In this document: piece by piece, positions 17,585 to 26,063 of the stretch | Layout of the letters: each line of letters starts with the position of its first letter | Numbering within the stretch: the first letter of the stretch is position 1 | DNA from: Oscillospiraceae bacterium | Lineage (GTDB): Bacteria; Bacillota; Clostridia; Oscillospirales; Acutalibacteraceae | Assembly (NCBI GenBank): GCA_031262985.1 | Contig: JAISGQ010000032.1 | Span: forward strand, 1 to 50,445 | Length of the DNA stretch: 50,445 bases | Direction of reading: 5' to 3' | Program-made: the position numbers and the translations under genes | The notes under the pieces: generated by a model | Database searches by the model: none | What the model was told of the DNA's origin: nothing | The model's input: only the letters and a program-made list of their open reading frames with translations

Positions 17585-18934
17585 CTATTCATCCCTGTCG
17601 CTCTTCTGCATAGGAGAAGGCATCCGCATCATCTTCTCCTGCACGGAGGCGAGGGGGTTACTGCCCATAGAAGCCAGCGTTGTGCTGATGTTGTGGATTC
17701 TCTCGCGCAGGATAAACACGCAGTCGGTTATCTGTGCGCCGCCCTTAACTATATCCTCCGCAAGACAGCGGCAGGAGGGCGCACCGCATGAGCCGCAGTC
17801 GAGACCGGGCAGCAGTCCGCTGATTCTGTCTATCTCACTCATCATCTTCATCGCCTTCGTTATGTCGCTCGAAAGCTCCATGACAGGAGAAAACTCCAGC
17901 GAGTGTTCCCAGTTCATGTATTCGGGAATGGCGTGTGTCGGCAGATGAGAGCAGGAGAACGGCAGATACTTCCTCAGCCTCTGCACTCTCGCTCTTGCTA
18001 CATAGGGATTTTCCACAGTCAGAACTCCTCCGACACAGCCGCCGGAGCAGGCGGAAAGCTCGATAAAATCAAGTCCGCGGAACTTTTCGTCCTCCAGCCC
18101 CTCAAGAACCTGTATGACATTCTCGATGCCGTCAGCCGCTAAGTGCTGTTCGTTGAGCAGAGCCGCCGACTCTCCTCCTATACCTGCCCAGCTCACGCCG
18201 ATAACTCCCGATTGGGAGAGCGGTTCGGTCTCCCCCACCTTGTTCATGAGGGAGGCGAGCTTTGGGAAAACCTCGCTTATGGCAAGTACCCCCGTCACGG
18301 AGGACTTAGCTTTTCCTATCGGCGATTTTACGTCCGTCACCTTAGCAGGACACGGGGAGATGAAGAAAATGCCTATGTCGTCGTCCGAAAGTCCTGTCTC
18401 CTGACGCGCCTTTTCGCGGGCAATCATAGCCGCCGCCTCCATAGGCGAGACAAAGGGGAGGACGTGTTCGCACAAATCGGGGAAACGAACTGCGATAAGC
18501 CGCAGTACCGCAGGACAGGCGGAGCTGATTACAGGCCTTTTTATGCCTTTTTTCGACATATAAATCCTCGTAGCCTCCGAGATAAGCTCGGCGGCGGCGG
18601 ACACCTCCGCCACGTGGTCAAAGCCCAGCCCGAGAAGCCCCGTGAGGATTATATCAATGTCATCGAGGTCGTTGAACTGACCGTACAGAGCGGGCGCGGG
18701 CAGTGCTATCTTATATTTGTAGCTGTCAATCACAGAGAGCGGGTCATAAACCGGTCGCTTGGCGTAGTGAGGGCAAATGCGTATGCATTGACCGCAGTCT
18801 ATGCACCTGCCGGAGATAATCTGCGCCTTGCCGTCGCGAACGCGTATTGCCTCTGTGGGACACCGCTTTATGCAGTTTGTACAGCCGACGCATTTGTTGC
18901 TGTCGAGTGTAACCGAGTGGAATACCTTATCCAT
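17585..18934 (-). CDS. Sensory-type [FeFe]-hydrogenase-like protein
   Basis: A 449-aa protein. Residues 10-60 hold two 4Fe-4S ferredoxin motifs (CVGCTNCIKRCP, CIDCGQCIRICP). The hydrogenase core has the H-cluster segments in altered form: SSACPAV where catalytic enzymes have TSCCPxW, ISPCPAK, and SACSGGCVGG. The cysteine that normally relays protons is replaced by alanine, as reported for sensory (HydS-like) enzymes. Near the C-terminus a CGSCGAPSCRC plus C forms another Fe-S domain. Genes on both sides (HATPase, DRTGG, PHP) support a sensing role. Activity is not provable from sequence. Confidence 0.88.
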   Translation of the reverse strand: MDKVFHSVTLDSNKCVGCTNCIKRCPTEAIRVRDGKAQIISGRCIDCGQCIRICPHYAKRPVYDPLSVIDSYKYKIALPAPALYGQFNDLDDIDIILTGLLGLGFDHVAEVSAAAELISEATRIYMSKKGIKRPVISSACPAVLRLIAVRFPDLCEHVLPFVSPMEAAAMIAREKARQETGLSDDDIGIFFISPCPAKVTDVKSPIGKAKSSVTGVLAISEVFPKLASLMNKVGETEPLSQSGVIGVSWAGIGGESAALLNEQHLAADGIENVIQVLEGLEDEKFRGLDFIELSACSGGCVGGVLTVENPYVARARVQRLRKYLPFSCSHLPTHAIPEYMNWEHSLEFSPVMELSSDITKAMKMMSEIDRISGLLPGLDCGSCGAPSCRCLAEDIVKGGAQITDCVFILRERIHNISTTLASMGSNPLASVQEKMMRMPSPMQKSDRDE

Positions 18935-18967
18935 AGAAAATCATTCCAATATTATGTATTTGTTTTG

Positions 18968-19087
18968 GGAGTAGGGGCAAGCCGTCCTCCCTCACCGAGC
19001 CGCCGTAGGAGTAGGGGTAAGCCGTCCTCCCTCGCTAAGCCGTCGCAGGAGCAGGTGCAAGCCGTCCTCCCTCGCCGAATCTCCTCA
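18968..19087. repeat. 40-bp tandem repeat, three copies
   Basis: GCCGTCCTCCCTC recurs at 18981, 19021 and 19061, giving an exact 40-bp period over three copies. The copies fill the gap between the HATPase and hydrogenase genes. The outermost copy includes the stop codon of the HATPase gene (19085-19087). Confidence 0.85.
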
Positions 19088-19522
19088 GGAGTTGCTGCCG
19101 CCCGCATTGACCGAGAGGAACATTTTTGTCCCCACGCCGATTTCTGTTTCAATACGCATGGAGTCGGTGTACTTCTCTATATTCGGAAGCCCCATACCAG
19201 CCCCGAAGCCGAGCGAACGCACATTGTCGGGAGCGGTGGAGAATCCGGCGGTCATGGCTTTTTCCACATCCTCAATGCCGGGTCCCTCGTCGGTGAGTAC
19301 AATATCCACTCTGTCGGGGTAAATCTCCACATCGGCAGTGCCGCCGCCTGCGTGTATGACCATGTTTATCTCTCCCTCGTACATGGCGATTGCTACGCGG
19401 CGAATAGCGTCACTGTCATACCCGATTTTTTTGAGCGTTTTCTTGACCTGCGTGGATGCCTCTCCCGCGCGGGTGAAGTCGTCGCCCGAAACATCGAAAT
19501 GCAAGGATATACTGCTACTCAT
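19085..19522 (-). CDS. HATPase-domain (RsbW/anti-sigma-like) protein
   Basis: A 145-aa GHKL ATPase domain protein. The N box is AIAMYEGEINMVIHAGG, the G1 box is DEGPGIEDVEKAM and G2 is SLGFGAGMGLPNI. No dimerisation or receiver domain is present, as in anti-sigma-factor kinases such as RsbW/SpoIIAB. It overlaps the upstream DRTGG gene by eight bases. In this operon it may phosphorylate a partner or antagonise a regulator according to the redox state sensed by the hydrogenase-like protein; this is inference. Confidence 0.85.
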   Translation of the reverse strand: MSSSISLHFDVSGDDFTRAGEASTQVKKTLKKIGYDSDAIRRVAIAMYEGEINMVIHAGGGTADVEIYPDRVDIVLTDEGPGIEDVEKAMTAGFSTAPDNVRSLGFGAGMGLPNIEKYTDSMRIETEIGVGTKMFLSVNAGGSNS

Positions 19523-19868
19523 TAATTACACCCCCGCTAAGTCCGTTGGTGTAGAGCAGTCCGCAAGCCTCAAACATACCTAAATTTGTGCGAAGAAGGG
19601 CGATTCCCCTTTCTGTAGCAAGCTCGATAATACCCGCCTCGGGCATCTTTCCTCTGACGAAAATTATACAAATCATGTCCATCATGTCAGCTGTCCGCAC
19701 TACCTGAGGGTTGATAAGCCCTGTGAGCAGTACTGATTGCTCCTTGACATAAGCCAATACGTCGCTCATCATGTCGCTTCCGCAGGCGGTTTTTATCTCC
19801 TGCTCACAGCAGTCCTCACCGGCGATAATCTCAGCGTTAAGAATGGAAATAATATCTCTTACTGTCAT
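19515..19868 (-). CDS. DRTGG-domain protein 1, 117 aa
   Basis: A small DRTGG-like domain beginning MTVRDIISILNAEIIAGE, with an internal TGLINPQVVRTADMM segment. The ATG at 19868 is chosen because AAAGGAG lies nine bases before; the longer frame adds residues without a ribosome site. It is the first gene of the six-gene hydrogenase operon and overlaps the HATPase start. Its paralogue is the fourth gene (17211-17555). The ligand of either copy is unknown. Confidence 0.75.
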   Translation of the reverse strand: MTVRDIISILNAEIIAGEDCCEQEIKTACGSDMMSDVLAYVKEQSVLLTGLINPQVVRTADMMDMICIIFVRGKMPEAGIIELATERGIALLRTNLGMFEACGLLYTNGLSGGVINE

Positions 19869-19930
19869 GTGTAAAAACTCCTTTAAATATGGCAAAGTTA
19901 ATATCGCAAATCTATGGTTGCACTTTTGTA

Positions 19931-19959
19931 ATTATATCACCGCACGGACTGTTTTTCAA
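19931..19959 (-). promoter_or_regulatory. Probable promoter of the hydrogenase operon
   Basis: Minus strand: TTGAAA, 17-bp spacer, TATAAT, about 65 bp upstream of the DRTGG1 start. It is the only good match in this intergenic region. Confidence 0.65.
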
Positions 19960-20052
19960 TAATAAAAACTTGGCTTATGTTAATTTATTGTCATTGTGCA
20001 GACAATGCCTGTTAGTTTTTTTCAGAATACACTAAATTAACTTGAACAATAA

Positions 20053-20093
20053 AAGCACCTTCAATCCCTGTGTTTTCGGGATTAAAGGTGCTT
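20053..20093 (-). terminator. Terminator of potABCD
   Basis: Minus strand: AAGCACCTTTAATCCC pairs with GGGATTGAAGGTGCTT over about 16 bp with one mismatch, followed by TTATTGTT. It is 14 nt after the potD stop. Confidence 0.85.
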
Positions 20094-20106
20094 CTTGTGT
20101 TTTCGC

Positions 20107-21201
20107 TTAGTTTTCTGTCTTAATCTCTATCCAAAGAGTATCCATATATCTGTTGATATCGTCGGGGAGCTTGAGGAAAATCTGCGTTTTGCTGAGAATA
20201 TCGTCGCCCGGGTAAAATATCTCGTTGTTCTTGATTTCCTCGTCAAGCTGCTCAAGCGCGCCTGTGTTAGGTGTTGAGTAGCCGATGTACTCCGCGTTCG
20301 CGAGAGCTATATCGGTTTCGCACAGGAAGTTGATGTACTTCTCGGCAAGTTCCTTGTTCTTAGCTCCCTTAGGAATACAAATCGCGTCAACAAAGCGGTT
20401 TGTGCCCTCTTTGGGAACTGCGAAACCGAGGTCCTCATTGTCGTCGAACATGGTCAGCGCGTCGCCCGAATAGTAGGGAGCAAGTGCCGCCTCCGCGCCT
20501 GCCATCTTGTCAAATATCTGATCCATGACATACGCCTGAACCAGCGGCTTCTGCTCCTTGAGGAGGTTCGCCGCCTCGAGAAGCTGAGCTTTATCAGTGG
20601 TGTTGAGAGAATAGCCCAGTTTGAGGAGAGCTATGCCGAAAGCGTCTCTCGGATTGTCGAACATGAGAATCTGCCCGCGGTACTTCTCGTTCCAGAGAAT
20701 ATCCCAAGACATATCCTTTACATCCTCTTCATCCACCATCGTCTTGTTGTAGAAAATACCGACAGTACCCCAAGTGTACGCAACAGAATACTTGTTGGAG
20801 GGGTCGTACTCAAGTCCCTTGAACTGATCGTCAATCAGCGAAAAGTTGGGGATGTTGCTCATATTGAGCGGCTCGAGCATATCCTCTTCAATCAGCCGTG
20901 CAATCATATAATCCGAAGGGATTATTACATCGTAGTCTGCACTGCCGCTTGTGAGCTTGGCGTACATCGACTCGTTGTCGGGATAGGTTGTGTAGTTGAC
21001 CTTAATGCCGGTTCTTCTGGTAAACTCCTTATTTACGTCAAGAGAACCGTCCTCGCCGTTGGAGATGTACTCCCCCCAGTTGTAGACGTTGATGACCTCT
21101 CCTGTGAGCGGTACTGCGTCCTCCTGTTTGCACCCTGCAAGCGATACTATCGCCGCAAGCATACACACTGCCAGAATTACCGAAAAAAGCCTTTTTTTCA
21201 A
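20107..21201 (-). CDS. potD: Spermidine/putrescine-binding lipoprotein
   Basis: A 364-aa solute receptor of the polyamine ABC importer. A lipoprotein signal with lipobox LAGC (about residue 24) is followed by NVYNWGEYI, the PotD-type opening, then DVIIPSDYMI, YTWGTVGIFYNK and WNEKYRGQI, all characteristic of the family. The TTG start is supported by AGGAGG nine bases upstream. It is the last gene of the potABCD operon and is followed by a strong terminator. Specificity between spermidine and putrescine cannot be decided. Confidence 0.92.
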   Translation of the reverse strand: MKKRLFSVILAVCMLAAIVSLAGCKQEDAVPLTGEVINVYNWGEYISNGEDGSLDVNKEFTRRTGIKVNYTTYPDNESMYAKLTSGSADYDVIIPSDYMIARLIEEDMLEPLNMSNIPNFSLIDDQFKGLEYDPSNKYSVAYTWGTVGIFYNKTMVDEEDVKDMSWDILWNEKYRGQILMFDNPRDAFGIALLKLGYSLNTTDKAQLLEAANLLKEQKPLVQAYVMDQIFDKMAGAEAALAPYYSGDALTMFDDNEDLGFAVPKEGTNRFVDAICIPKGAKNKELAEKYINFLCETDIALANAEYIGYSTPNTGALEQLDEEIKNNEIFYPGDDILSKTQIFLKLPDDINRYMDTLWIEIKTEN

Positions 21202-21351
21202 TTGATCATTCCTCCTAATTATTTTATAGCCTCACCACCGAAAAACAGTCTCATCTTTTCGAGAAGAAAATCTTTCGCCTATTTCCCGTAGGTTTAACTA
21301 TTTTTATTGACAAAACAGCGGTTATTATTTCGCCGTTTCAGCCTTTAATAT

Positions 21352-22164
21352 TTACCCTTTAACCTGTTCCTTCTCCCTCTCCTTCGCGCTGTCTCGTATC
21401 TGCCTGAAATTGATTATCACAAGCAGGAACAGAACAATCAAAAAGAGGATAGTGGAGAGTGCGTTGATTTTCGGACTGACGCGCTTTCGCGTCATGGAGT
21501 ATATCACAACAGGCAGGGTCTGAGCAGACGAGCCGCTTGTAAAGTAGCTGATTATAAAGTCGTCAAGCGAAAGAGTGAACGCCATCATCATGCCTGTGAT
21601 TATTCCGGGCATGATTTCGGGAACTACCACCTTCATGAACGCCCGCGCGGGAGGACAGCCCAAGTCCTGCGCCGCCTCGTAGATATAGGGGTTCATCTGT
21701 CGGAGCTTCGGCATAATCGACAATATGACATACGGCACACAGAAGGTGATATGCGAAAGGAGGACAGTACCGAAGCCCGGCTGGAGCAGTCCCGTAGTTC
21801 TGTACACCACAACAAACAGAAGCATGAGCGACACACCTGTCACAATTTCGGGGTTTACCATAGGTATATTGTTGAGCGACATCATGAAGTTGCGGAGTTT
21901 TACATTCATGCTCTTTAGTCCGATTGCCGCCGCCGCGCCGATTACGGTCGAAATAATCGCCGCGAGTATTGCTATAATGAAACTCAGGAGCAAGGCATCG
22001 AGTATCGCCTGATCCCCGAAAAGCTCCGCGTACCACTTTGTGGTAAAGCCCTTCCACACCGTGCGGCTCTTTGAGTCGTTGAAGGAGAAGATTATCATTA
22101 CTACTATAGGAGCGTACAGAAAGAGGAATATAAGGATGTTGTAGATTTTCGACAGTGTTTTCAT
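21352..22164 (-). CDS. potC: Spermidine/putrescine ABC transporter permease
   Basis: A 270-aa permease with six hydrophobic segments. The EAA cytoplasmic loop reads EAAQDLGCPPARAFMKVVVP, contacting the ATPase. The N-terminus (YAPIVVMIIFSFNDS) is typical of PotC. Its ATG overlaps the TGA of potB by four bases. A 150-nt gap separates it from potD. Confidence 0.92.
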   Translation of the reverse strand: MKTLSKIYNILIFLFLYAPIVVMIIFSFNDSKSRTVWKGFTTKWYAELFGDQAILDALLLSFIIAILAAIISTVIGAAAAIGLKSMNVKLRNFMMSLNNIPMVNPEIVTGVSLMLLFVVVYRTTGLLQPGFGTVLLSHITFCVPYVILSIMPKLRQMNPYIYEAAQDLGCPPARAFMKVVVPEIMPGIITGMMMAFTLSLDDFIISYFTSGSSAQTLPVVIYSMTRKRVSPKINALSTILFLIVLFLLVIINFRQIRDSAKEREKEQVKG

Positions 22165-22985
22165 GCTATCAACGCCCCCGTTTCTTCTCCGTCGTCGAAC
22201 TTATTCATCACAGCCATGCACACTACAATGAGAATCATGAGTACGAGCGACAGTGCCGAGCCTACGTTGTAGTTGACAGCCGTTCCGGCGAAGAGCATCT
22301 CTATGAGGTCGCCTATAAGCATATCCTTTCCTCCGCCGAGCAGCTTCGAGATAACGAAGGTACTCACGGCAGGAACGAACACCATGGTGATTCCCGTAAT
22401 AATCCCCGGCACTGAGAGAGGGAGTATGACGCGCCTGAACACATTCAGACCGTTCGCGCCTAAGTCCTGCGCCGCCTCGATAGTGTGCTTGTCTATCTTT
22501 GTCATAACAGAATAGAGAGGAAGAATCATGAAGGGGAGGAAGTTGTAAACCATACCGAGTACAACTGCGCCGCTTGTGTTAATCATACTCAGCGGACCTA
22601 TGCCGATAAGCCCTAAGAATTTATTTATAAGCCCGTTGTTTTCGAGCAGTGTCATCCACGCATATGTCCTAAGGAGGAAGTTCATCCACTGAGGGAGCAT
22701 TATGAGCATGACCATAGTCTGCTGTGACACGCCCTTAGCGCGTGATATGCTGTAGGCTACGGGATAACCCAAAATCAGGCACAGGACGGTGGCGATAGCT
22801 CCAAGCCATATTGACCTGAGCAGCGTGCCTGCGTGCTGTCCTATCCCGAGCAGATTGTCAAAGGTAAAAGCTCCCGCGCTGTCGGTAAGCGCGAAGTAGA
22901 CCACCACTCCAAGCGGTATGAGCGTAAAGAACGCCATCCACACGCCGAAAGGCGCGGCAAGCCACGAATTTTTCTTTTTTGCCAT
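22161..22985 (-). CDS. potB: Spermidine/putrescine ABC transporter permease
   Basis: A 274-aa permease with six hydrophobic segments and the EAA loop EAAQDLGANGLNVFRRVILP. It pairs with PotC to form the membrane channel of the polyamine importer. ATG start with AAGGAG somewhat far upstream (12 nt). The gap to the upstream potA contains seven copies of a tandem repeat, which is unusual inside an operon. Confidence 0.92.
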   Translation of the reverse strand: MAKKKNSWLAAPFGVWMAFFTLIPLGVVVYFALTDSAGAFTFDNLLGIGQHAGTLLRSIWLGAIATVLCLILGYPVAYSISRAKGVSQQTMVMLIMLPQWMNFLLRTYAWMTLLENNGLINKFLGLIGIGPLSMINTSGAVVLGMVYNFLPFMILPLYSVMTKIDKHTIEAAQDLGANGLNVFRRVILPLSVPGIITGITMVFVPAVSTFVISKLLGGGKDMLIGDLIEMLFAGTAVNYNVGSALSLVLMILIVVCMAVMNKFDDGEETGALIA

Positions 22986-23017
22986 GCTGCTCTCTCACTC
23001 CTTCTCGTTATTATAAT

Positions 23018-23216
23018 GGAGTACCAACCCTGTGTATCTACAGCGGGAGTACCACCCCTGTGTATCTACAGCAGGAGTATCCCCCGTGTGTATCTTAGCA
23101 GGAGTACCATCCTCGTGCGTATCTACAGTAGGAGTACAAACCCTCGGTATCTACAGAGGTAGTCCCACCCTCGTGCGTATCTATAGCGGAAGTACCACCC
23201 CTCGGTATTCGCTGAG
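23018..23216. repeat. 27-31-bp tandem repeat between potA and potB
   Basis: Seven degenerate copies beginning GGAGTACCA and ending TATCTACAG, with starts at about 23018, 23046, 23074, 23101, 23131, 23157 and 23188. The array ends two bases before the potA stop. Copies are contiguous, not separated by unique spacers. Confidence 0.85.
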
Positions 23217-23218
23217 TA

Positions 23219-24310
23219 TTAACCCTCCGCTGAGTCGGCGTACTCCTCGTCTCCTGCGTAGTCGCCTGTGTACTTCTTCATGATGTGGATGTTTTCAGGC
23301 TCTACGGTCATGCCTATCTCCCTGCCGACCTCCTGCGAGACTGTGCTCTGGATAAGCCAGTCCTCATCCTGATTGGGTATCTCCACTATCATCTCGTAGT
23401 GTACTCCCTTAAATGTGGAGCTAAGCACCGTTCCGCAGAACTTGGCATCGGTTACAGGGATTACCACTACATCCTCGGGGCGGATAACCACGTCGATTTC
23501 CTCTCCCTTAGCAAAGCCACTGTCAACGCACTTAAGCCTCGCGCCGCAGAACTCAACGTCGTAGTCGTCGTGCATGATGCCGTCAACTATGTTGCTCTCC
23601 CCGATAAAATCGGCAACAAAGCCGTTCTCCGGCTCGTTGTATATATCAACGGGAGTGCCAATCTGCTGAATCTCGCCGTGGTTCATCACGACGATTATAT
23701 CAGACATAGAGAGCGCCTCCTCCTGATCGTGAGTGACGTAGACGAAGGTAATGCCCAGCTTCTGCTGGATTCGTTTCAGCTCCACCTGCATCTCCTTTCG
23801 GAGCTTTAGGTCGAGTGCGCCGAGAGGCTCGTCGAGGAGCAGCACCTTAGGGTCGTTGGCGAGGGCGCGGGCGATGGCGATACGCTGCTGCTGTCCTCCC
23901 GAAAGGGTGCTGACAGAACGCTTCTCGTAGCCGCCTAACGCAACCAGACGGAGCATAGCCGTAACCTTGTCCTTTATCTCGCTCTCAGACTTGCCCTTTA
24001 TCCTCATTCCGAAGGCTATGTTCTCGTAGACATTGAGGTGAGGGAAAAGCGAATATCTCTGAAAAACCGTGTTCAGCTCGCGTTTGTGAGGCGGCAGGTC
24101 GTTAATCCTCTCGCCTGAGAAGAACACATCTCCCGAATCAGGCTCGACGAATCCGCCGATAATCCGAAGCGTAGTCGTCTTTCCGCAGCCGGAGGGTCCG
24201 AGCAGGGTGACGAATGTTCCGTAGTCAATATCGAGATTCAGATTTTTCAGTATGCTCTCTCCGTCAAATGAGACCGATATATCTTTTAAACTGATAACAG
24301 AATTACTCAA
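23219..24310 (-). CDS. potA: Spermidine/putrescine ABC transporter ATP-binding protein
   Basis: A 363-aa importer ATPase: Walker [14 protein letters not shown]-loop [10 protein letters not shown], signature [15 protein letters not shown], Walker [13 protein letters not shown] and switch THDQEEAL. The C-terminal TOBE-type domain regulates transport. I choose TTG 24310 because GGAGG lies nine bases before; the ATG at 24319 directly abuts that site. It is the first gene of potABCD, with a near-consensus promoter at 24401-24429. Confidence 0.93.
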   Translation of the reverse strand: MSNSVISLKDISVSFDGESILKNLNLDIDYGTFVTLLGPSGCGKTTTLRIIGGFVEPDSGDVFFSGERINDLPPHKRELNTVFQRYSLFPHLNVYENIAFGMRIKGKSESEIKDKVTAMLRLVALGGYEKRSVSTLSGGQQQRIAIARALANDPKVLLLDEPLGALDLKLRKEMQVELKRIQQKLGITFVYVTHDQEEALSMSDIIVVMNHGEIQQIGTPVDIYNEPENGFVADFIGESNIVDGIMHDDYDVEFCGARLKCVDSGFAKGEEIDVVIRPEDVVVIPVTDAKFCGTVLSSTFKGVHYEMIVEIPNQDEDWLIQSTVSQEVGREIGMTVEPENIHIMKKYTGDYAGDEEYADSAEG

Positions 24311-24400
24311 CTCAATCATCCTCCGATTAAAAATTTCAATTTGTCATGCGGCAGTATAATTAAACCGCTTTTATGATAAGTAATAGAACGCACCACACAT

Positions 24401-24429
24401 AATATATTTTCTTTGGAAGCAAATGTCAA
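24401..24429 (-). promoter_or_regulatory. Probable sigma-A promoter of potABCD
   Basis: Minus strand: TTGACA, 17-bp spacer, TATATT, about 90 bp upstream of potA. The rest of 24430-24840 is A/T-rich; it contains three copies of ACGATTTTTC near 24438-24468 and no gene I can support. Confidence 0.75.
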
Positions 24430-24845
24430 GCAAAAAATTACGATTTTTCACGATTTTTCACGATTTTTTTGATATTTACTCATATTAACCCGATATGACA
24501 GTGATTTTACTCCGAAATTCTCTCATATCCTCTTGTTTTCTCTTTATTCCTCTGATTTTGTGGTTTGGTTTTATTGCGAAGGAGTTTTTTACTCCTGTAT
24601 TTTGTGCATATTTTCGATAAATAGACTAAAATCCAACTTTATACCATGAAATATGACTAAATTTATGAAAAAATCGGGGAGCTGAGGAAGTTTTGCAAAT
24701 TCGGGGTTGTGCGGCGGAGGTCGAAGAGGAGTGAGGAAGTTCGATTTCTTTCGAGAATTGTTGAATTTTTAGGGATGTTGTGATACAATAAGTCAAAAAC
24801 AGGAAATAAATGTTTTCGATTGAAAAAGGACGGTGCAGGGTATAT

Positions 24846-25898
24846 ATGTCGGAAAATTTTGGATTTGAGCCGTATGAAGGCAAAGAACCGTTTATATTTA
24901 TCTGCTATAAAACTGAGGACAAGGCTGTCGTCTCTGAAATTGCGACAAAATTGAAGGATAAAGGAGTAAGAGTTTGGTACGATAGAGGTATTAAGCTCGG
25001 TCAACGCTGGCGATCGGTTATATCCGAGCATATTCGTGATTGTGCCGCCGTGTTGGCTTTTACTTCTCCGAATTTTTATAAGCTCAAGAGCAATAACGAT
25101 TCGGAGACACTGTCGGAATTAGAGTTAGCAAAAAACAACTACGGAAAGCCAATTTTACGCATCGAAATTGAGCCGGAAGATGTAAACAAGCATACGGATT
25201 TTGTTTTTTATTTATCTAATAGCAGACAATTTTTAAGGTGGAACGGCAATGATGATTGCTTAAATGAACTTATCGAAACACTTGATAGTATGAAATGTGT
25301 TACAACAAGCAGTGGTTCATTGCTTGTTGAGCAACCCATTTCTGTGCAACTGGTTTCTGCACAATCCGTTTCTGTACAGCTTGGCAAATCGGTGAATTTT
25401 GAAGAACTTAAAGATTTTAAATGCAAGAAAACGAAAGATGGTAAAGGCTGGAGACTGGTTCAATATACAGGTGTTGAAAAGAATGTTACTGTGCCGGAAG
25501 GGATAACGGAGATAGGTGATGAAGCTTTCTTGGGTTTCTCCTCCTTAACGCAAATCACCATACCAAACAGCGTCACATCAATCGGATGGTGGGCTTTCTG
25601 CGATTGTTACTCTTTAACACAAATTAACATACCAAACAGCATCACATCAATTAGCAGATGGGCTTTCTGCGATTGCTCCTCTTTAACGCAAATCAACGTA
25701 CCGAACAGCGTCACATCAATCGGACATGAGGCTTTCTGCTATTGCTCCTCCTTAACGCAAATCAACATACCGAACAGCGTCACATCAATTGGCAATGGGG
25801 CTTTCTGGGGTTGCCCCAATCTTACCATATACACCGCAGCAGGCTCATATGCCGAGGATTATGCTAAATGGAATTATATAAACTGCCACCTCATATAA
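24846..25898 (+). CDS. TIR domain - BspA-type leucine-rich repeat protein
   Basis: A 350-aa protein without signal peptide or membrane segment. Residues about 15-150 form a TIR domain: FIFICYKTED, then VRVWYDRGIKLGQRW, AAVLAFTSPNFY and LSELELAKNN, whose glutamate is a candidate catalytic residue for NAD cleavage. A short linker with repeated SVQL follows. Residues about 210-330 are LRR_5 repeats of 23 residues (SLTQINIPNSVTSIGxxAF), encoded by a 69-bp DNA tandem. The ATG at 24846 is favoured by homologous starts; 24810 is an alternative. Its composition is more A/T-rich than its neighbours, suggesting acquisition. Role unknown: defence, signalling or host interaction. Confidence 0.85.
   Translation: MSENFGFEPYEGKEPFIFICYKTEDKAVVSEIATKLKDKGVRVWYDRGIKLGQRWRSVISEHIRDCAAVLAFTSPNFYKLKSNNDSETLSELELAKNNYGKPILRIEIEPEDVNKHTDFVFYLSNSRQFLRWNGNDDCLNELIETLDSMKCVTTSSGSLLVEQPISVQLVSAQSVSVQLGKSVNFEELKDFKCKKTKDGKGWRLVQYTGVEKNVTVPEGITEIGDEAFLGFSSLTQITIPNSVTSIGWWAFCDCYSLTQINIPNSITSISRWAFCDCSSLTQINVPNSVTSIGHEAFCYCSSLTQINIPNSVTSIGNGAFWGCPNLTIYTAAGSYAEDYAKWNYINCHLI
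25541..25817 (+). repeat. 69-bp tandem repeat encoding LRR units
   Basis: The phrase CTTTAACGCAAATCAACAT recurs with a 69-bp period, four full copies, each encoding one 23-residue BspA-type LRR. High DNA identity between copies allows recombination that changes repeat number. Confidence 0.8.
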
Positions 25899-25919
25899 CC
25901 CCCTCCCCCCCTCCATTTC

Positions 25920-25952
25920 AGGCAGCACGGTACTTTCGCCTCGCTGCCTTTT
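25920..25952 (+). terminator. Terminator of the TIR-LRR gene
   Basis: AGGCAGC pairs with GCTGCCT followed by TTT, 22 nt after the stop codon. Confidence 0.65.
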
Positions 25953-25997
25953 GTGCAATATCTGTGCAATTTTCGGGTTCTCCCCCATCCAAAACAC

Positions 25998-26030
25998 AAG
26001 GCTCACGGAGGAATCTCCCTCGTGAGCCTT
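25998..26030 (-). terminator. Terminator of the GGGtGRT operon
   Basis: Minus strand: a 10-bp perfect stem AAGGCTCACG/CGTGAGCCTT with an inner GGAG/CTCC pairing, followed by GTGTTTTGG, 34 nt after the stop at 26064. Confidence 0.7.
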
Positions 26031-26063
26031 ATACTTATTCAATATCCCAAACTCCGCTCTGCC

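Noticed and set aside
17585-18934. Catalytic fermentative hydrogenase
   Set aside because: The H-cluster segment lacks the second cysteine of TSCC, and the operon contains signalling-type partners, so a sensory role is favoured.
18968-19087. CRISPR or coding interpretation of the 40-bp array
   Set aside because: No spacers, and the repeats are not in frame with either neighbouring gene beyond the stop codon. Treated as an intergenic tandem repeat.
18143-19525. Long plus-strand frame opposite the hydrogenase and HATPase genes
   Set aside because: Antisense shadow of genes with clear motifs; no ribosome site and no domain.
23018-23216. CRISPR-like appearance of the regularly spaced repeats
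   Set aside because: Units are contiguous and degenerate without unique spacers, and there are no cas genes. It is an ordinary tandem repeat.
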